A stretch of 35,025 bases of DNA from Candidatus Moranbacteria bacterium CG10_big_fil_rev_8_21_14_0_10_35_21 (GCA_002773095.1 PFCG01000030.1:1-35025), one strand, 5' to 3'; counted from the first letter of the stretch, positions 1 to 8,788 are shown. Translations and numbers: made by a program. The notes: a model not told the origin generated them from the letters alone.

Positions 1-168
1 AGAAAAAGGGTCGCGCGAAAAATTAAAGAATTGAAAAGAAAATTGTTTTGCTTTGCTCGCCGAGTTTCGGCGGGCGGAAACGCTAGGGTGGGGTTTCAAA
101 TCATTCGAGCGATTTTCGCTCGAAAAAGGTTCGAGCTTCGTTCAGCAATTGCGACCAATCAAAAATAA
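1..168 (+). CDS. 3' end of an unidentified reading frame (partial)
   Basis: An open frame of 55 codons runs from the window edge to TAA at 166-168. The visible tail is very basic (start RKRVARKIKELKRK) and matches no family I recognise. Two perfect hairpins lie inside it, at 58-72 (six-base stem CGCCGA/TCGGCG) and 104-124 (eight-base stem TTCGAGCG/CGCTCGAA). The tail may therefore be a palindromic repeat that was read through at the end of a real gene, as happens in tpiA in this window. The frame could also be non-coding repeat DNA. Seeing the upstream sequence would settle it. Confidence 0.3.
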   Translation, partial: RKRVARKIKELKRKLFCFARRVSAGGNARVGFQIIRAIFARKRFELRSAIATNQK

Positions 169-288
169 AAATAAAATGTAGCGACCGAATCTCTATGAAA
201 AATATTTTTGAAATAAGTGAAGGATAGAATTGTATTTTTAATAGGACTATAAAAATTTTTTAATATTAATAAACTAATCAAAAAACAT

Positions 289-651
289 ATGTTTAATGAA
301 AAAATTGTAGATTTGGCGAAAAGTAATTCTAATTTTCGTCAGGTTCTCAAAACCGGTAAAAACTCCCAAGTAGTGGTTATGAGTATTCCAGCCGGAGGCG
401 AAATCGGAATGGAAACCCACGATACAGTGGATCAAATTTTGGTTTTTGTGGAAGGCGAAGGAAAAGCGATTCTAGGAACCGAAGAGTCAGTAGTTGGTCC
501 AGAAATGCTTACTTATGTTCTGGCTGGGACTAAGCATAATTTTATTAACACCGGCGCTGGTGATTTGAAATTATATACTATTTATTCTCCACCTCAACAT
601 GCAGATGGCACTATCCATAAAACTAAGGAAGAAGCTGACGCAGCTGAATAA
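289..651 (+). CDS. Small cupin-fold protein
   Basis: A 120-residue single-domain cupin. The glycine-rich beta-barrel pattern is clear: an S-I-P-A-G-G-E-I-G segment followed by METHDTVDQILVFVEGEG (cupin motif 1, with His and Glu/Gln in metal-binding positions) and later GTKHNFINTG (motif 2, with His). Stand-alone cupins of this size are usually sugar- or small-molecule-binding proteins or simple metal-dependent enzymes; the substrate cannot be read from sequence. The C-terminus is charged and ends in EEADAAE. It starts at an ATG after a 120-base AT-rich gap and is followed by a shared terminator hairpin, so it is probably monocistronic. The family call is firm and the function is unknown. Confidence 0.85.
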   Translation: MFNEKIVDLAKSNSNFRQVLKTGKNSQVVVMSIPAGGEIGMETHDTVDQILVFVEGEGKAILGTEESVVGPEMLTYVLAGTKHNFINTGAGDLKLYTIYSPPQHADGTIHKTKEEADAAE

Positions 652-660
652 AATAAAAAA

Positions 661-690
661 ATCCCCTAAGTATTCAGGGGATTTTTTTTA
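661..690. terminator. Bidirectional Rho-independent terminator between cupin gene and rpmB
   Basis: The hairpin ATCCCCT-loop-AGGGGAT (661-682) is preceded by an A-run and followed by a run of eight T. It can therefore terminate the cupin transcript on the plus strand and the convergent rpmB transcript on the minus strand. Confidence 0.8.
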
Positions 691-861
691 TTTCGTTTTG
701 GACAAGGTTTTGATACAACGAGCGCAAACTTTTTTATTTTGCCCGTCAATTTTTTTTGCTTGTAAGTTGATGCTAAACTTTCTTAGCGTGGCAATATTAG
801 AATGACTTCTTTTGTTTCCCGATTTGGCTCCCCGTTGGCAAATATCACAAACTTTACTCAT
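688..861 (-). CDS. rpmB: 50S ribosomal protein L28
   Basis: A 57-residue minus-strand gene. The product begins MSKVCDICQRGAKSGNKRSHSN, which is the L28 signature (C-D-I-C, then G-x-x-S-G-N-x-x-S-H-S), and ends with KKVCARCIKTLSK. The two C-x-x-C pairs (C5/C8 and C46/C49) make it the zinc-ribbon form of L28. L28 binds 23S rRNA near the E site. It stands alone, convergent with the cupin gene and divergent from the M50 protease gene. A TATAAT-like box on the minus strand (plus coordinates 886-891) lies about 25 bases upstream of the start and may be its -10 element. At 57 residues it is short for L28 but complete. Confidence 0.9.
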   Translation of the reverse strand: MSKVCDICQRGAKSGNKRSHSNIATLRKFSINLQAKKIDGQNKKVCARCIKTLSKTK

Positions 862-878
862 AGTATTTTTCTAAACCA

Positions 879-907
879 TTGATTTATTATATGGTTCAGG
901 CTATCAT
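879..907 (+). promoter_or_regulatory. Putative sigma-70 type promoter for the M50 protease gene
   Basis: TTGATT (879-884), a 17-base spacer and TATCAT (902-907) lie 52 bases upstream of the ATG at 959. The match is moderate, and it overlaps the region that should drive rpmB on the other strand. Confidence 0.4.
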
Positions 908-958
908 AGGCGTAAAGTTCTGGCAAGAGATAATTAATTATTTAAAGAAAAAAATAAA

Positions 959-1654
959 ATGCTTAGCGTCGCAGTTTTAATTTTCTTCTATGTAATCATT
1001 CTACTTTATTCTGTTATTATTCATGAAGTAGCTCACGGAGTGGCGGCTTTGTGGCTGGGCGATCCGACGGCTAAATATGCTGGACGTCTGACGGCTGATC
1101 CACGAAAGCACGTTGATCCCTGGATGACCGTAGCTGTGCCTATTTTAATGTTAATTTTAAGTGGAGGACGTTTTGCTTTTAGTGTAGCCAAGCCAGTACC
1201 CTATAATCCATATAATTTAAAAAATCAAAGATGGGGACCGACATTGGTGGCCTTGGCTGGTCCGCTTTCCAATATTTTGTTAGCTTTAATTTTTGCGATG
1301 GCTGGGAAATTCATTGGGATAACTGCGGCAGCTAAGATAGATATTATTTCCAATTTTAATAACTGGAGCGATGTGTCAACAGTTATCTCGGGATCCTTAG
1401 GTTCGATTTTTTTTGAACTTTTTGTGATTATAATATTTTGGAATGTTCTTCTAGCTTTCTTTAATCTGATTCCTTTTCCTCCGCTGGATGGATCAAAACT
1501 GCTGTTAGCTTTTTTGCCAATAAAAACTCAAACAGTGGCTTTTTTAGAACAATTTGGTTTTTTTCCTTTGATAATTTTTATTCTCTTTTTTTCTGGTCCA
1601 TTAGGTGCTCTACTGAATTTTGTATTAGGAATTTTTCTGGGGATAACTATTTAA
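959..1654 (+). CDS. Site-2 protease family (M50) membrane metalloprotease
   Basis: A 231-residue polytopic membrane protein of the M50 (site-2 protease) family, which cuts substrates within the membrane. The zinc motif HEVAHG is at residues 22-27 inside the first hydrophobic segment. The second motif, NLIPFPPLDG, is at 169-178 with D177 as the third metal ligand, so the active site is intact. About five or six hydrophobic segments are visible, and there is no PDZ or CBS domain, which places it with the short SpoIVFB/Rip-like minimal members. Such proteases often release membrane-tethered regulators, but no substrate is evident nearby. It lies between rpmB and the rpsL leader. Confidence 0.88.
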   Translation: MLSVAVLIFFYVIILLYSVIIHEVAHGVAALWLGDPTAKYAGRLTADPRKHVDPWMTVAVPILMLILSGGRFAFSVAKPVPYNPYNLKNQRWGPTLVALAGPLSNILLALIFAMAGKFIGITAAAKIDIISNFNNWSDVSTVISGSLGSIFFELFVIIIFWNVLLAFFNLIPFPPLDGSKLLLAFLPIKTQTVAFLEQFGFFPLIIFILFFSGPLGALLNFVLGIFLGITI

Positions 1655-1682
1655 AAAACAGACTTCTTCAACCCTACCCCTG

Positions 1683-1711
1683 TTGACATATTCTCGTTTA
1701 TTGTTTACTAT
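1683..1711 (+). promoter_or_regulatory. Strong sigma-70 type promoter upstream of candidate RNA and rpsL
   Basis: A consensus -35 TTGACA (1683-1688), a 17-base spacer and TACTAT (1706-1711). It is one of the two best promoter matches in the window. It faces the ribosomal block, but a terminator-like structure ends at about 1843, before rpsL. Confidence 0.7.
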
Positions 1712-1716
1712 TGAAC

Positions 1717-1843
1717 CTGCTAGTCGTCTAGCGACCCGTCTGCAATGCTTTGTTTTATAATAACTTGCTAAGTGAAGGGCTTAATGAGTTTGAAGAAATA
1801 AGTTTGAAGATTATAAAACATTACAAAGCGGGCAGGTTTTTTT
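1717..1843 (+). ncRNA. Candidate structured small RNA or attenuated leader ahead of rpsL
   Basis: The 125 bases after the promoter fold well by eye. A small hairpin, GTCG(1723-1726)/CGAC(1732-1735), is followed by a long interrupted helix. In that helix CTGC (1740-1743) pairs with GCAG (1832-1835), GCTTTG (1747-1752) with CAAAGC (1824-1829), and TTTTATAAT (1753-1761) with ATTATAAAA (1810-1818). A run of seven T follows. There is no convincing open frame. It could be a free-standing ncRNA (6S-like in its long bulged helix) or a transcription attenuator for the str operon. I do not recognise a known family. Confidence 0.5.
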
Positions 1844-1880
1844 AATACTTATATAAAATAATTAATTAAAATTTAACTGT

Positions 1881-1941
1881 GAATTGGTGCGAGACGCTTA
1901 TTTTGTAGCTACTCGCTTCGCTCACAGACAAAAATAGCGTG
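1881..1941 (+). repeat. Dispersed palindromic element abutting the rpsL start
   Basis: The core begins GAATTGGTGCGAGACGC and ends GACAAAAATAGCGTG. It contains an imperfect inverted repeat, 1894-1906 with 1928-1940 (11 of 13 bases pair). Closely similar copies start at 29983 (before hypA) and 30429 (before gap). The rpsL start codon GTG (1939-1941) is the last part of the element. Confidence 0.75.
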
Positions 1942-2358
1942 CCAACTATTAATCAATTGAAAAGAAACCCAAGAAAAAGAGTTAAGGGAAAAACTAAATC
2001 CCCAGCTTTTAAGAATGTTTTTAATACTTTGAAAAACCGACCAGTCAGCTCCAATAGTCCTTTCAAACGAGGAGTTTGTTTGAAAGTGAGTACCACTACT
2101 CCTAAAAAACCGAATTCAGCTTTGCGAAAAATCGCTCGAGTGAGATTGACTAACGGAATGGAAGTAACTGCTTACATCCCTGGTATTGGGCATAATTTAC
2201 AAGAACATTCCATCGTAGTGATTAGAGGCGGAAGGGTAAAGGATCTTCCAGGTGTGCGTTATCATATTGTGCGAGGAGTGTTGGATACGGCTGGAACTGC
2301 CAATCGTAAACAGGGCAGAAGCAAATATGGAGCTAAAAAAGAAAAATCCAAGGAATAA
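1939..2358 (+). CDS. rpsL: 30S ribosomal protein S12
   Basis: A 139-residue S12, the decoding-site protein. The N-terminus [14 protein letters not shown] fixes the start at a GTG, since no ATG gives the conserved beginning. The conserved [12 protein letters not shown] and [14 protein letters not shown] segments are present, including the lysines where streptomycin resistance arises in other bacteria. About a dozen extra residues (around [16 protein letters not shown]) precede the KRGVC segment, compared with E. coli S12 as I remember it. It is the first gene of the str block, 20 bases ahead of rpsG. The start codon belongs to a dispersed palindromic repeat, and there is no Shine-Dalgarno site. 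Confidence 0.96.
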   Translation: MPTINQLKRNPRKRVKGKTKSPAFKNVFNTLKNRPVSSNSPFKRGVCLKVSTTTPKKPNSALRKIARVRLTNGMEVTAYIPGIGHNLQEHSIVVIRGGRVKDLPGVRYHIVRGVLDTAGTANRKQGRSKYGAKKEKSKE

Positions 2359-2378
2359 TTTAATTAGACAAAAATTGT

Positions 2379-2846
2379 ATGCCGAGAAGAAAAAGAGTCT
2401 ATGATAAAAGACTAAAACCCGACAGTCGTTATGGGAGTGTTGTGGTGAGCAAATTAATTAGTGCCTTGATGCAAGAAGGTAAAAGATCAGTGGCAGAAAA
2501 ATTAGTTTATGATTGCTTTGATATTATTAAAGAAACCACTCAAAAAGGTGGCTTGAATGTTTTTGAGCAAGCGCTTAAAAATGTTTCCCCTTTAGTGGAA
2601 TTAAAATCTCGTCGAGTAGGAGGGGCTAATTATCAAATCCCAATTCCAGTAACTGGCGATCGCCGAACAGCGCTGGCTATTCGTTGGATTAAAGATGGAA
2701 CTCAATCAAAAAAAGGAAAAAGAATGGCGGAAAAATTAGCGGCTGAATTAATAGATGCTTCTAATAAAACTGGAGTAGCTATGAAGAAAAGAGACGATGT
2801 GCACCGCATGGCAGACGCCAATAAGGCCTTTGCCCATTTCGCTTAA
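2379..2846 (+). CDS. rpsG: 30S ribosomal protein S7
   Basis: A 155-residue S7 of normal length, a primary 16S rRNA binding protein that organises the 30S head. It begins [15 protein letters not shown] and contains the conserved [17 protein letters not shown] and RWIKDG segments. The C-terminal helix runs to [18 protein letters not shown], as in bacterial S7. It lies in the classical rpsL-rpsG-fusA-tuf order. A 64-base AT-rich gap separates it from fusA. Confidence 0.97.
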   Translation: MPRRKRVYDKRLKPDSRYGSVVVSKLISALMQEGKRSVAEKLVYDCFDIIKETTQKGGLNVFEQALKNVSPLVELKSRRVGGANYQIPIPVTGDRRTALAIRWIKDGTQSKKGKRMAEKLAAELIDASNKTGVAMKKRDDVHRMADANKAFAHFA

Positions 2847-2910
2847 TATCTACAAAATACGAACATTTACGAAATTACGAATATATTTTGACTTTTTATT
2901 TTATTTATTT

Positions 2911-5001
2911 ATGGCCAGACAATATCCCATCGAAAAATATCGCAATATTGGAATTATTGCTCATATAGACGCCGGTAAAACAACTACTACCGAGCGAGTT
3001 TTGTTTTATACTGGAATTACCCATAAAATTGGAGAAGTGCATGAAGGAGAGGCCACTATGGATTGGATGGAACAAGAAAAAGAAAGAGGTATCACTATTA
3101 CCAGTGCAGCTACAACTTGTTTTTGGAAAGATCATCAGATAAATATTATTGATACTCCTGGTCATGTTGATTTCACAGTGGAAGTGGAAAGATCTTTGCG
3201 AGTTTTGGATGGTGGGGTGGTAGTTTTTGATGGAAAAGAAGGAGTAGAACCGCAGTCTGAAACAGTTTGGCGTCAAGCGGATAAATATAATGTTCCTAGA
3301 GTTTGTTTTATTAATAAAATTGACAAAGAAGGAGCTGATTTCTATTTTGCTCTAAAAACTATTTGGGATCGCTTAACTCCTAATGCAGTAGCGGTGCAGT
3401 TGCCTATTGGAGAAAGAGGTGATTTTCGAGGGGTTATTGATTTGATGAAAATGAAAGCCTATTCCTTTGAAGGCTCAATGGGAGAAAAAGTAATTGAAGA
3501 AGAAATTCCTGCCGATCTTTTGGATAAAGCCAAAGAGTGGAGAGAAAAAATGGTAGAGAAAATTTCTGAAACCGATGAGAAATTAATTGAAAAATATTTA
3601 AACGGAGAAGAAATTTCCATAGAAGAATTGAAAGCGGCGTTGAGAAAGGGAGTAATCGCAGTAACTTTAATTCCGGTTTTTGTGGGAACTGCTTTGCGCA
3701 ACAAAGGAGTGCAATTGGTTTTGGATGCAGTGATTAATTATTTACCATCACCTTTAGATGTGCCACCTATGAAAGGGACGGACCCAGAAAATGAAGAAAA
3801 AGAAATTAAAATTGTGAATGATGATAACGGTTCTTTTGTGGCATTAGCTTTTAAAGTGGCTACGGATCCTTTTGTTGGTCAATTAACGTTTTTTAGAGTT
3901 TATTCCGGAGTACTTAAAGCTGGATCCTATGTTTTAAATTCAACTAAAAATCAAAAAGAAAGAATCGGACGAATTTTAAGAATGCATGCCAATCACCGAG
4001 AAGAAGTGGAAGAAATATATTCTGGAGGGATTGGAGCTTTGGTGGGAATGAAAAATACTACTACTGGAGATACTCTTTGCGATGAAAATAAACCAGTACT
4101 TTTGGAATCAATTAATTTTCCGGAACCAGTTATTTCCATTGCCATTGAACCAAAAACTAAAGCTGATCAAGAAAAGATGGGCTTGGCTTTACGAAAGTTA
4201 GCCGAGGAAGATCCAACTTTTAAAGTGAGATCAGATGAAGAAACTGGTCAGGTAATTATTTCTGGTATGGGAGAACTACATTTGGATATTTTGGTGGATC
4301 GCATGAAAAGAGAATTTAAAGTGGAAGCTAATATCGGTCAGCCTCAGGTAGCTTATCGTGAAACGATTAAGACTATGGCTGAAGCAGAAGGAAAATACAT
4401 CAAACAATCAGGAGGTCGTGGACAATATGGACATGTTTGGTTGAAAGTAGAACCCCAAGAAAAAGGCAAAGGGTTTGAATTTGTGAACGAAATTAAAGGG
4501 GGAGCTATTCCACAAGAATATATTGCTCCAGTAGGGAAAGGAGCTAAAGAAGCTATGGATAAGGGAGTTTTGGCTGGTTATCCAATGGTAGATATTAAAG
4601 TTACTCTTTATGATGGGTCATATCATGATGTGGATTCTTCTGAAGCGGCTTTTAAAATTGCTGGTTCTATTGGTTTTAAAGAAGCGGTGAGAAGGGCGAA
4701 TCCTTTTATTTTGGAACCAGTAATGAAAGTGAATGTAATCACGCCGGAAAAATTTATGGGAGATGTCGTGGGAGACCTAAACTCCAAGCGGGGAATTATT
4801 AAAGAAATGAATGATAGAGGAGAAGGTTCTGCTCGGGTTAAATTAATTGATGCAGAAGTTCCTCTTTCAGCTATGTTTGGTTATGCTACTCAACTACGAT
4901 CTATGACTCAAGGACGAGCTAACTATGCTATGGAATTTGGATATTATAGCGAAGTACCAAAAAGTATTTCTGAAAAAATAATTAGCGGAGAAGTTAAATA
5001 A
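2911..5001 (+). CDS. fusA: Translation elongation factor G
   Basis: A 696-residue EF-G, the GTPase that drives translocation. The start is set at the ATG giving [14 protein letters not shown]; the longer frame upstream overlaps rpsG in another frame and adds nothing conserved. G1 is AHIDAGKT (17-24), followed by G2 [10 protein letters not shown]3 DTPGHVDF and G4 NKID. Domain IV features include [12 protein letters not shown], and the C-terminal [14 protein letters not shown] segment is typical. Length and motifs are those of a canonical single-copy EF-G. No clear Shine-Dalgarno precedes the start (a T-rich stretch). Confidence 0.97.
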   Translation: MARQYPIEKYRNIGIIAHIDAGKTTTTERVLFYTGITHKIGEVHEGEATMDWMEQEKERGITITSAATTCFWKDHQINIIDTPGHVDFTVEVERSLRVLDGGVVVFDGKEGVEPQSETVWRQADKYNVPRVCFINKIDKEGADFYFALKTIWDRLTPNAVAVQLPIGERGDFRGVIDLMKMKAYSFEGSMGEKVIEEEIPADLLDKAKEWREKMVEKISETDEKLIEKYLNGEEISIEELKAALRKGVIAVTLIPVFVGTALRNKGVQLVLDAVINYLPSPLDVPPMKGTDPENEEKEIKIVNDDNGSFVALAFKVATDPFVGQLTFFRVYSGVLKAGSYVLNSTKNQKERIGRILRMHANHREEVEEIYSGGIGALVGMKNTTTGDTLCDENKPVLLESINFPEPVISIAIEPKTKADQEKMGLALRKLAEEDPTFKVRSDEETGQVIISGMGELHLDILVDRMKREFKVEANIGQPQVAYRETIKTMAEAEGKYIKQSGGRGQYGHVWLKVEPQEKGKGFEFVNEIKGGAIPQEYIAPVGKGAKEAMDKGVLAGYPMVDIKVTLYDGSYHDVDSSEAAFKIAGSIGFKEAVRRANPFILEPVMKVNVITPEKFMGDVVGDLNSKRGIIKEMNDRGEGSARVKLIDAEVPLSAMFGYATQLRSMTQGRANYAMEFGYYSEVPKSISEKIISGEVK

Positions 5002-5003
5002 AT

Positions 5004-5282
5004 ATGATATTGGAAAAAAAACTAAAAGAAGCCCTGGATCTTTTGGGAGGAAAAGCAGTTGTTTTTGATAGTAATGAATGCTATATTTTCTTGACTTTGA
5101 AAGAATTTCGTAAAATAAAAAAAGAAGGCATCGAAGGCTTGACAAAGCAAGAATTGATTGATAAGATTAACAATGATATTGCTGCTTGGAAGATTTCTCA
5201 AGAACAGGAACAAGTGGATCAAATTGATGCCGAAGCTCTGTCTGAAGATCAGGAAGAAGAGATAAAGTATGAAAGGAGTTAG
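5004..5282 (+). CDS. Small acidic protein of unknown function between fusA and tuf
   Basis: A 92-residue protein that begins two bases after the fusA stop and is surely co-transcribed with it. It begins MILEKKLKEALDLLGGKAVV and contains a helical middle part (LTKQELIDKINNDIAAWK). The C-terminal quarter is strongly acidic (ending EDQEEEIKYERS). It has no Cys, no signal peptide and no membrane segment. I do not recognise a family. Its position inside the str operon suggests a translation-linked role, but that is only inference. It ends 26 bases before the tuf promoter. Confidence 0.7.
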   Translation: MILEKKLKEALDLLGGKAVVFDSNECYIFLTLKEFRKIKKEGIEGLTKQELIDKINNDIAAWKISQEQEQVDQIDAEALSEDQEEEIKYERS

Positions 5283-5308
5283 TTATCCACAATAAAAATA
5301 CTTGGCTC

Positions 5309-5337
5309 TTGCCAAAAAAAACAATTTGTAGTAGAAT
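5309..5337 (+). promoter_or_regulatory. Promoter for tuf
   Basis: TTGCCA (5309-5314), a 17-base spacer and TAGAAT (5332-5337) give a good sigma-70 type match. The start codon of tuf is about 120 bases downstream, leaving a leader of roughly 110 bases with short inverted repeats (ACAAATCGTGATAATTTGTG near 5370-5390). Confidence 0.6.
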
Positions 5338-5456
5338 AATTTTTGTATAAACAAATTAAATAATAAATCACAAATCGTGATAATTTGTGCTTTGGTTAGC
5401 TTTTTTAGTTAAAAATAATTAAGCTTCAATAGCCTAAATTGAAACGACAAAAAAAT

Positions 5457-6650
5457 ATGGCAGCAGAACAATTTGACAGATCAAAACTTCATGTTAACGT
5501 CGGTACTATCGGCCACGTTGATCATGGAAAAACAACTTTAACTGCAGCAATTCTGCATGTTTTAAGTTTTAGTGGAAAAGCTAAGGAAAAAGGAGTGGAT
5601 GAAATAGATAAGGCTCCAGAAGAAAGAGAGCGCGGGATTACTATTGCCACTGCTCATTGTGAATATGAAACAGATAAGCGTCATTATGCCCATGTAGATT
5701 GTCCGGGACATGCTGACTATATTAAAAATATGATTACTGGAGCTGCCCAAATGGATGGAGCAGTTTTAGTGGTGGCGGCTACTGATGGACCGATGCCACA
5801 AACTCGTGAACATATTCTTTTAGCTAAACAAGTAGGTGTTCCAGAAATAGTGGTTTTTCTAAATAAAGTTGATATGGTAGATGATCCAGAGTTGATAGAT
5901 TTAGTAGAAGAAGAAGTACGTGAGCTTTTGACTAAATATGAATTTGATGGAGAAAATGCTGTTATTATTAGAGGTTCTGCTCTAAAAGCGCTAGAATCTA
6001 AATCAGATAAGGAAGAAGCAGCTAAGCCGATTTTAGATTTAATGGAAGCCTTGGATACTAAAATTCCTGAACCAATAAGAGACATAGATAAACCTTTTCT
6101 AATGCCAATTGAAGATATTTTCTCAATTGAAGGACGAGGAACAGTGGTTACTGGAAGAATCGAAAGAGGAATAGTTAATATTAATGATGAGATTGAAATT
6201 GTTGGTCTGAAAGCAACTCAAAAAACCATTGTTACTGGAATTGAAATGTTTAACAAATCTTTGGATCGTGGACAAGCAGGAGATAATGCTGGTGTTCTCT
6301 TAAGAGGAACCAAAAAGGAAGATGTTGAAAGAGGTCAAGTTTTAGCTAAACCAGGATCTATTACTCCTCATACTGAATTTGAAAGTGAAGTTTATATTTT
6401 AACCAAAGAAGAAGGCGGACGCCATACTCCTTTTTTCAAGGGTTATAAACCGCAATTTTATGTTAGAACTACTGATGTAACTGGAGAAGTTACTTTACTG
6501 GAAGGAACTGAAATGGTTATGCCTGGGGACACAGTTAACTTTGTAGTTAAGCTAGTAGCTCCAGTAGCCATGGAAGAAGGAATGAAGTTTGCCATCCGTG
6601 AAGGAGGCAAAACTGTCGGAGCCGGAGTGGTTACAAAAATTGTAAAATAA
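5457..6650 (+). CDS. tuf: Translation elongation factor Tu
   Basis: A 397-residue EF-Tu that carries aminoacyl-tRNA to the ribosome. The start is the ATG giving [16 protein letters not shown]; an upstream in-frame TTG would add six unconserved residues. G1 is GHVDHGKT (19-26), G2 includes [10 protein letters not shown]3 DCPGHADY and G4 NKVD. Domains 2 and 3 end with [15 protein letters not shown], the usual EF-Tu C-terminus. It has its own promoter and a terminator-like hairpin afterwards, so it can be expressed independently of fusA and the S10 block. Confidence 0.98.
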   Translation: MAAEQFDRSKLHVNVGTIGHVDHGKTTLTAAILHVLSFSGKAKEKGVDEIDKAPEERERGITIATAHCEYETDKRHYAHVDCPGHADYIKNMITGAAQMDGAVLVVAATDGPMPQTREHILLAKQVGVPEIVVFLNKVDMVDDPELIDLVEEEVRELLTKYEFDGENAVIIRGSALKALESKSDKEEAAKPILDLMEALDTKIPEPIRDIDKPFLMPIEDIFSIEGRGTVVTGRIERGIVNINDEIEIVGLKATQKTIVTGIEMFNKSLDRGQAGDNAGVLLRGTKKEDVERGQVLAKPGSITPHTEFESEVYILTKEEGGRHTPFFKGYKPQFYVRTTDVTGEVTLLEGTEMVMPGDTVNFVVKLVAPVAMEEGMKFAIREGGKTVGAGVVTKIVK

Positions 6651-6662
6651 GTTTATTCTTTG

Positions 6663-6690
6663 CCCAGCTCTTTTCCAAGGGCTGGGTTTT
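6663..6690 (+). terminator. Probable terminator after tuf
   Basis: A CCCAGC(6663-6668)/GCTGGG(6681-6686) hairpin is followed by TTTT. The T-run is short, so termination may be partial and allow read-through into rpsJ. Confidence 0.55.
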
Positions 6691-6757
6691 AGAGGGAATT
6701 TATAAGTCAACTCTCTCGACCGTTGTATGAATAATTAATATTCATTAAAAACTAATA

Positions 6758-7081
6758 ATGAAAAAGGAAGAAGAAGTAAAATCTAGAGTAAGAATAAAAA
6801 TCAAGGCCTATGATCATAAGATAATTGATCAAACTGCCAAGCAGATTGTAGAGACAGCTGAGAGAAATGGTGCCAATATTACCGGTCCAGTTCCTTTGCC
6901 AACAGAAATTAAGAAGTTTACTGTTAATAAATCTACTTTTGTGCACAAAGATGCGCGCGACCAATATGAGATGCGTATGCATAAAAGATTGATTGATATT
7001 TGGAGTCCATCTCCTAAGACCATTGATAGTTTGACTAATCTTGATTTGCCAGCTGGAGTAGATATAGAAATAAAAATGTAG
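6758..7081 (+). CDS. rpsJ: 30S ribosomal protein S10
   Basis: A 107-residue S10 (also NusE, the antitermination partner of NusB). A short charged N-terminal extension (MKKEEEVKS) precedes the conserved [13 protein letters not shown]. The tRNA-facing loop [23 protein letters not shown] and the [16 protein letters not shown] segment are intact. It is the first gene of the S10 operon. A 140-base gap with two hairpins separates it from rplC, unusually long for this block. Confidence 0.96.
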   Translation: MKKEEEVKSRVRIKIKAYDHKIIDQTAKQIVETAERNGANITGPVPLPTEIKKFTVNKSTFVHKDARDQYEMRMHKRLIDIWSPSPKTIDSLTNLDLPAGVDIEIKM

Positions 7082-7086
7082 TTTAT

Positions 7087-7194
7087 CTAGTTAAAGTCCC
7101 GCTAAATAAATAAGCGTGGATACTCAACTAGCCATAGTAAATCGGGTAATCACTAGCCCATAAATTTTACTGGCTTGTGGATGCTCGATTTTTT
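7087..7194 (+). promoter_or_regulatory. Structured spacer with attenuator-like hairpin between rpsJ and rplC
   Basis: The first hairpin is CTAGTT(7087-7092)/AACTAG(7126-7131), enclosing CGCT/AGCG. The second is AATCG(7140-7144)/CGATT(7186-7190), enclosing CACTAGCC/GGCTTGTG (one mismatch), and it is followed immediately by T-rich sequence. The second hairpin has the form of a Rho-independent terminator inside the operon. A role in ribosomal protein feedback is inferred, not shown. Confidence 0.5.
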
Positions 7195-7221
7195 AATTCT
7201 CTAAAAATGTAAAGAAGATCA

Positions 7222-7797
7222 ATGAGTAGATTTGCATTAGGAAAAAAAGTAGGAATGACTACTATATATGATGAAAAAGAAGGAGTGTTAAATATAACGC
7301 TAGTTGAATGTTTTTCTAAAGTGAATTTAATTCGGACTATGGAAAAGGATGGATATGAAGCAGTAAGATTAGAAATTGAAAAAACTAAAAATAAAAAACT
7401 TATTCGTGAATTTAGAATGGAAGGAAAATCAGAAATGAAAGTGGGAGACATCATAAAAGCTGAAAATTTTTCAATTGGAGAATTGACTAAAGTAAGTGGT
7501 ATAACTAAAGGGAAAGGTTTTCAAGGAGTAGTTAAAGGGCATGGGTTTAAAGGTTCACCGAAATCCCATGGACATAAACATGATTTGCGAGCGCCTGGAT
7601 CGATTGGATCGGGATTTCCAGAACATGTAATAAAAGGCAAAAGAATGGCAGGGAGAATGGGCGGAGGACGATCAACTGCAAAGAATATTAAGATTGTTTT
7701 TGTTGATAAAGAAAAAAATCTAATTGGATTTCAAGGTGCTATTCCCGGCATTCCCGGAAATATTATAGAAATAGCAAAAATGGAAGAGAAAAAATAA
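7222..7797 (+). CDS. rplC: 50S ribosomal protein L3
   Basis: A 191-residue L3 that binds 23S rRNA near the peptidyl transferase centre. It begins MSRFALGKKVGMTTIYDEKEG and contains the conserved GKGFQGVVKGHGFKGSPKSHG loop region and GRMGGGRSTAKN. Compared with E. coli L3 (209 residues) it is slightly shorter, mainly in the globular domain. Its stop lies nine bases before rplD. The start ATG follows an A-rich AAGAAGATCA stretch that may serve as a weak Shine-Dalgarno. Confidence 0.96.
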   Translation: MSRFALGKKVGMTTIYDEKEGVLNITLVECFSKVNLIRTMEKDGYEAVRLEIEKTKNKKLIREFRMEGKSEMKVGDIIKAENFSIGELTKVSGITKGKGFQGVVKGHGFKGSPKSHGHKHDLRAPGSIGSGFPEHVIKGKRMAGRMGGGRSTAKNIKIVFVDKEKNLIGFQGAIPGIPGNIIEIAKMEEKK

Positions 7798-7806
7798 TTT
7801 TAGAAA

Positions 7807-8436
7807 ATGGCCAAAATTACAATCTACAATTTAGAAGGAAAAAAAGTAGAAGATCTTGAATTAAATGATTCTGTTTTTGCCTTGCCGATTAGTGATGATA
7901 TTTTACATCAAGTATATGTAGCTCAGGCCAGTAATCAACGTCAAGTCTTAGCTCACACTAAAAATAGAGGAGAACGAGCTGGATCAGGGATCAAGCCTTG
8001 GAGACAGAAGGGAACAGGCCGAGCACGAGTAGGATCAGTAAGAAGTCCTATTTGGAGAAAGGGAGGCGTAACTTTTGGTCCTACTAAAGATAGAAATTTT
8101 AAAAAGAAAATTAATAGAAAAGTTAACACGCAAGCTATAAAATTAGCGTTAAGTGGAAAGCTTAGAGATCAGGAGATTTTTGTAATAGATAAAATGGAAA
8201 TTCCTGAAAGAAAAACCAAAACAGCGGTTTTGGCGATGAAAAATATGAAAATAAAAGGAAATACCTTGGTAGTTTTTTCTCAAGCAGAAAAAGCCAATGC
8301 TGTAGCAACTCAGAATATTCCGAAAGTTACTAATATTCCGGTAAGTCAATTGAATGTATTGGATATTTTGAATAATAAAAATTTACTTTTATCAAAGGAT
8401 TCAATTAAATATTTGGAAGAAAAGTACGGTAAATAA
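7807..8436 (+). CDS. rplD: 50S ribosomal protein L4
   Basis: A 209-residue L4. The long loop that lines the exit tunnel is recognisable: THTKNRGERAGSGIKPWRQ, then KGTGRARVGSVRSPIWRKGG and TFGPTKDRNF. The C-terminal Rossmann-like half is normal in length. In E. coli L4 represses its own operon through the S10 leader; here the only strong leader-like structure lies between rpsJ and rplC, so any such control would be placed differently. It sits five bases ahead of rplW. Confidence 0.96.
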   Translation: MAKITIYNLEGKKVEDLELNDSVFALPISDDILHQVYVAQASNQRQVLAHTKNRGERAGSGIKPWRQKGTGRARVGSVRSPIWRKGGVTFGPTKDRNFKKKINRKVNTQAIKLALSGKLRDQEIFVIDKMEIPERKTKTAVLAMKNMKIKGNTLVVFSQAEKANAVATQNIPKVTNIPVSQLNVLDILNNKNLLLSKDSIKYLEEKYGK

Positions 8437-8441
8437 AAAAT

Positions 8442-8783
8442 ATGGAAAAAGCAATTGCTAAAAAAGAGAATAAAGAAAAACAAATTATCGGAAATGTTGA
8501 TTTCGGAATTTTAGTAGAACCTTGGGTTACAGAAGCTTCAACAGCTATGATGGAAATGAATAAATATGTTTTTAAGGTAGCTTCGAGGGCAGAAAAAGGT
8601 AAAATTAAAAGAGCAGTAGAGGGTTTATATAATGTAAAAGTAATAGCAGTGAATACGATTAATATCCCCAAAAAACTTAGAAATTATGGCAATACCCCAG
8701 GATGGAAATCTGGTTTTAAGAAAGCTATTATTACCCTGAAAGAAGGAGATAAAATAGAATTATTTGAAGGCGCAAGTAAATAA
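8442..8783 (+). CDS. rplW: 50S ribosomal protein L23
   Basis: A 113-residue L23, the exit-site protein used as a docking point by trigger factor and SRP. A lysine-rich N-terminal extension of about 20 residues (MEKAIAKKENKEKQIIGN) precedes the normal core. Conserved features include EPWVTEASTAMMEMNKYVFKV and the C-terminal KKAIITLKEGDKIELFEG. It is tightly packed between rplD and rplB (five-base spacers), so it is translated from the same operon mRNA. Confidence 0.95.
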   Translation: MEKAIAKKENKEKQIIGNVDFGILVEPWVTEASTAMMEMNKYVFKVASRAEKGKIKRAVEGLYNVKVIAVNTINIPKKLRNYGNTPGWKSGFKKAIITLKEGDKIELFEGASK

Positions 8784-8788
8784 AAATT

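Noticed and set aside
599-805. Plus-strand open frame of 68 codons after the cupin gene
   Set aside because: It overlaps the terminator and runs antisense to rpmB, whose product is clearly L28.
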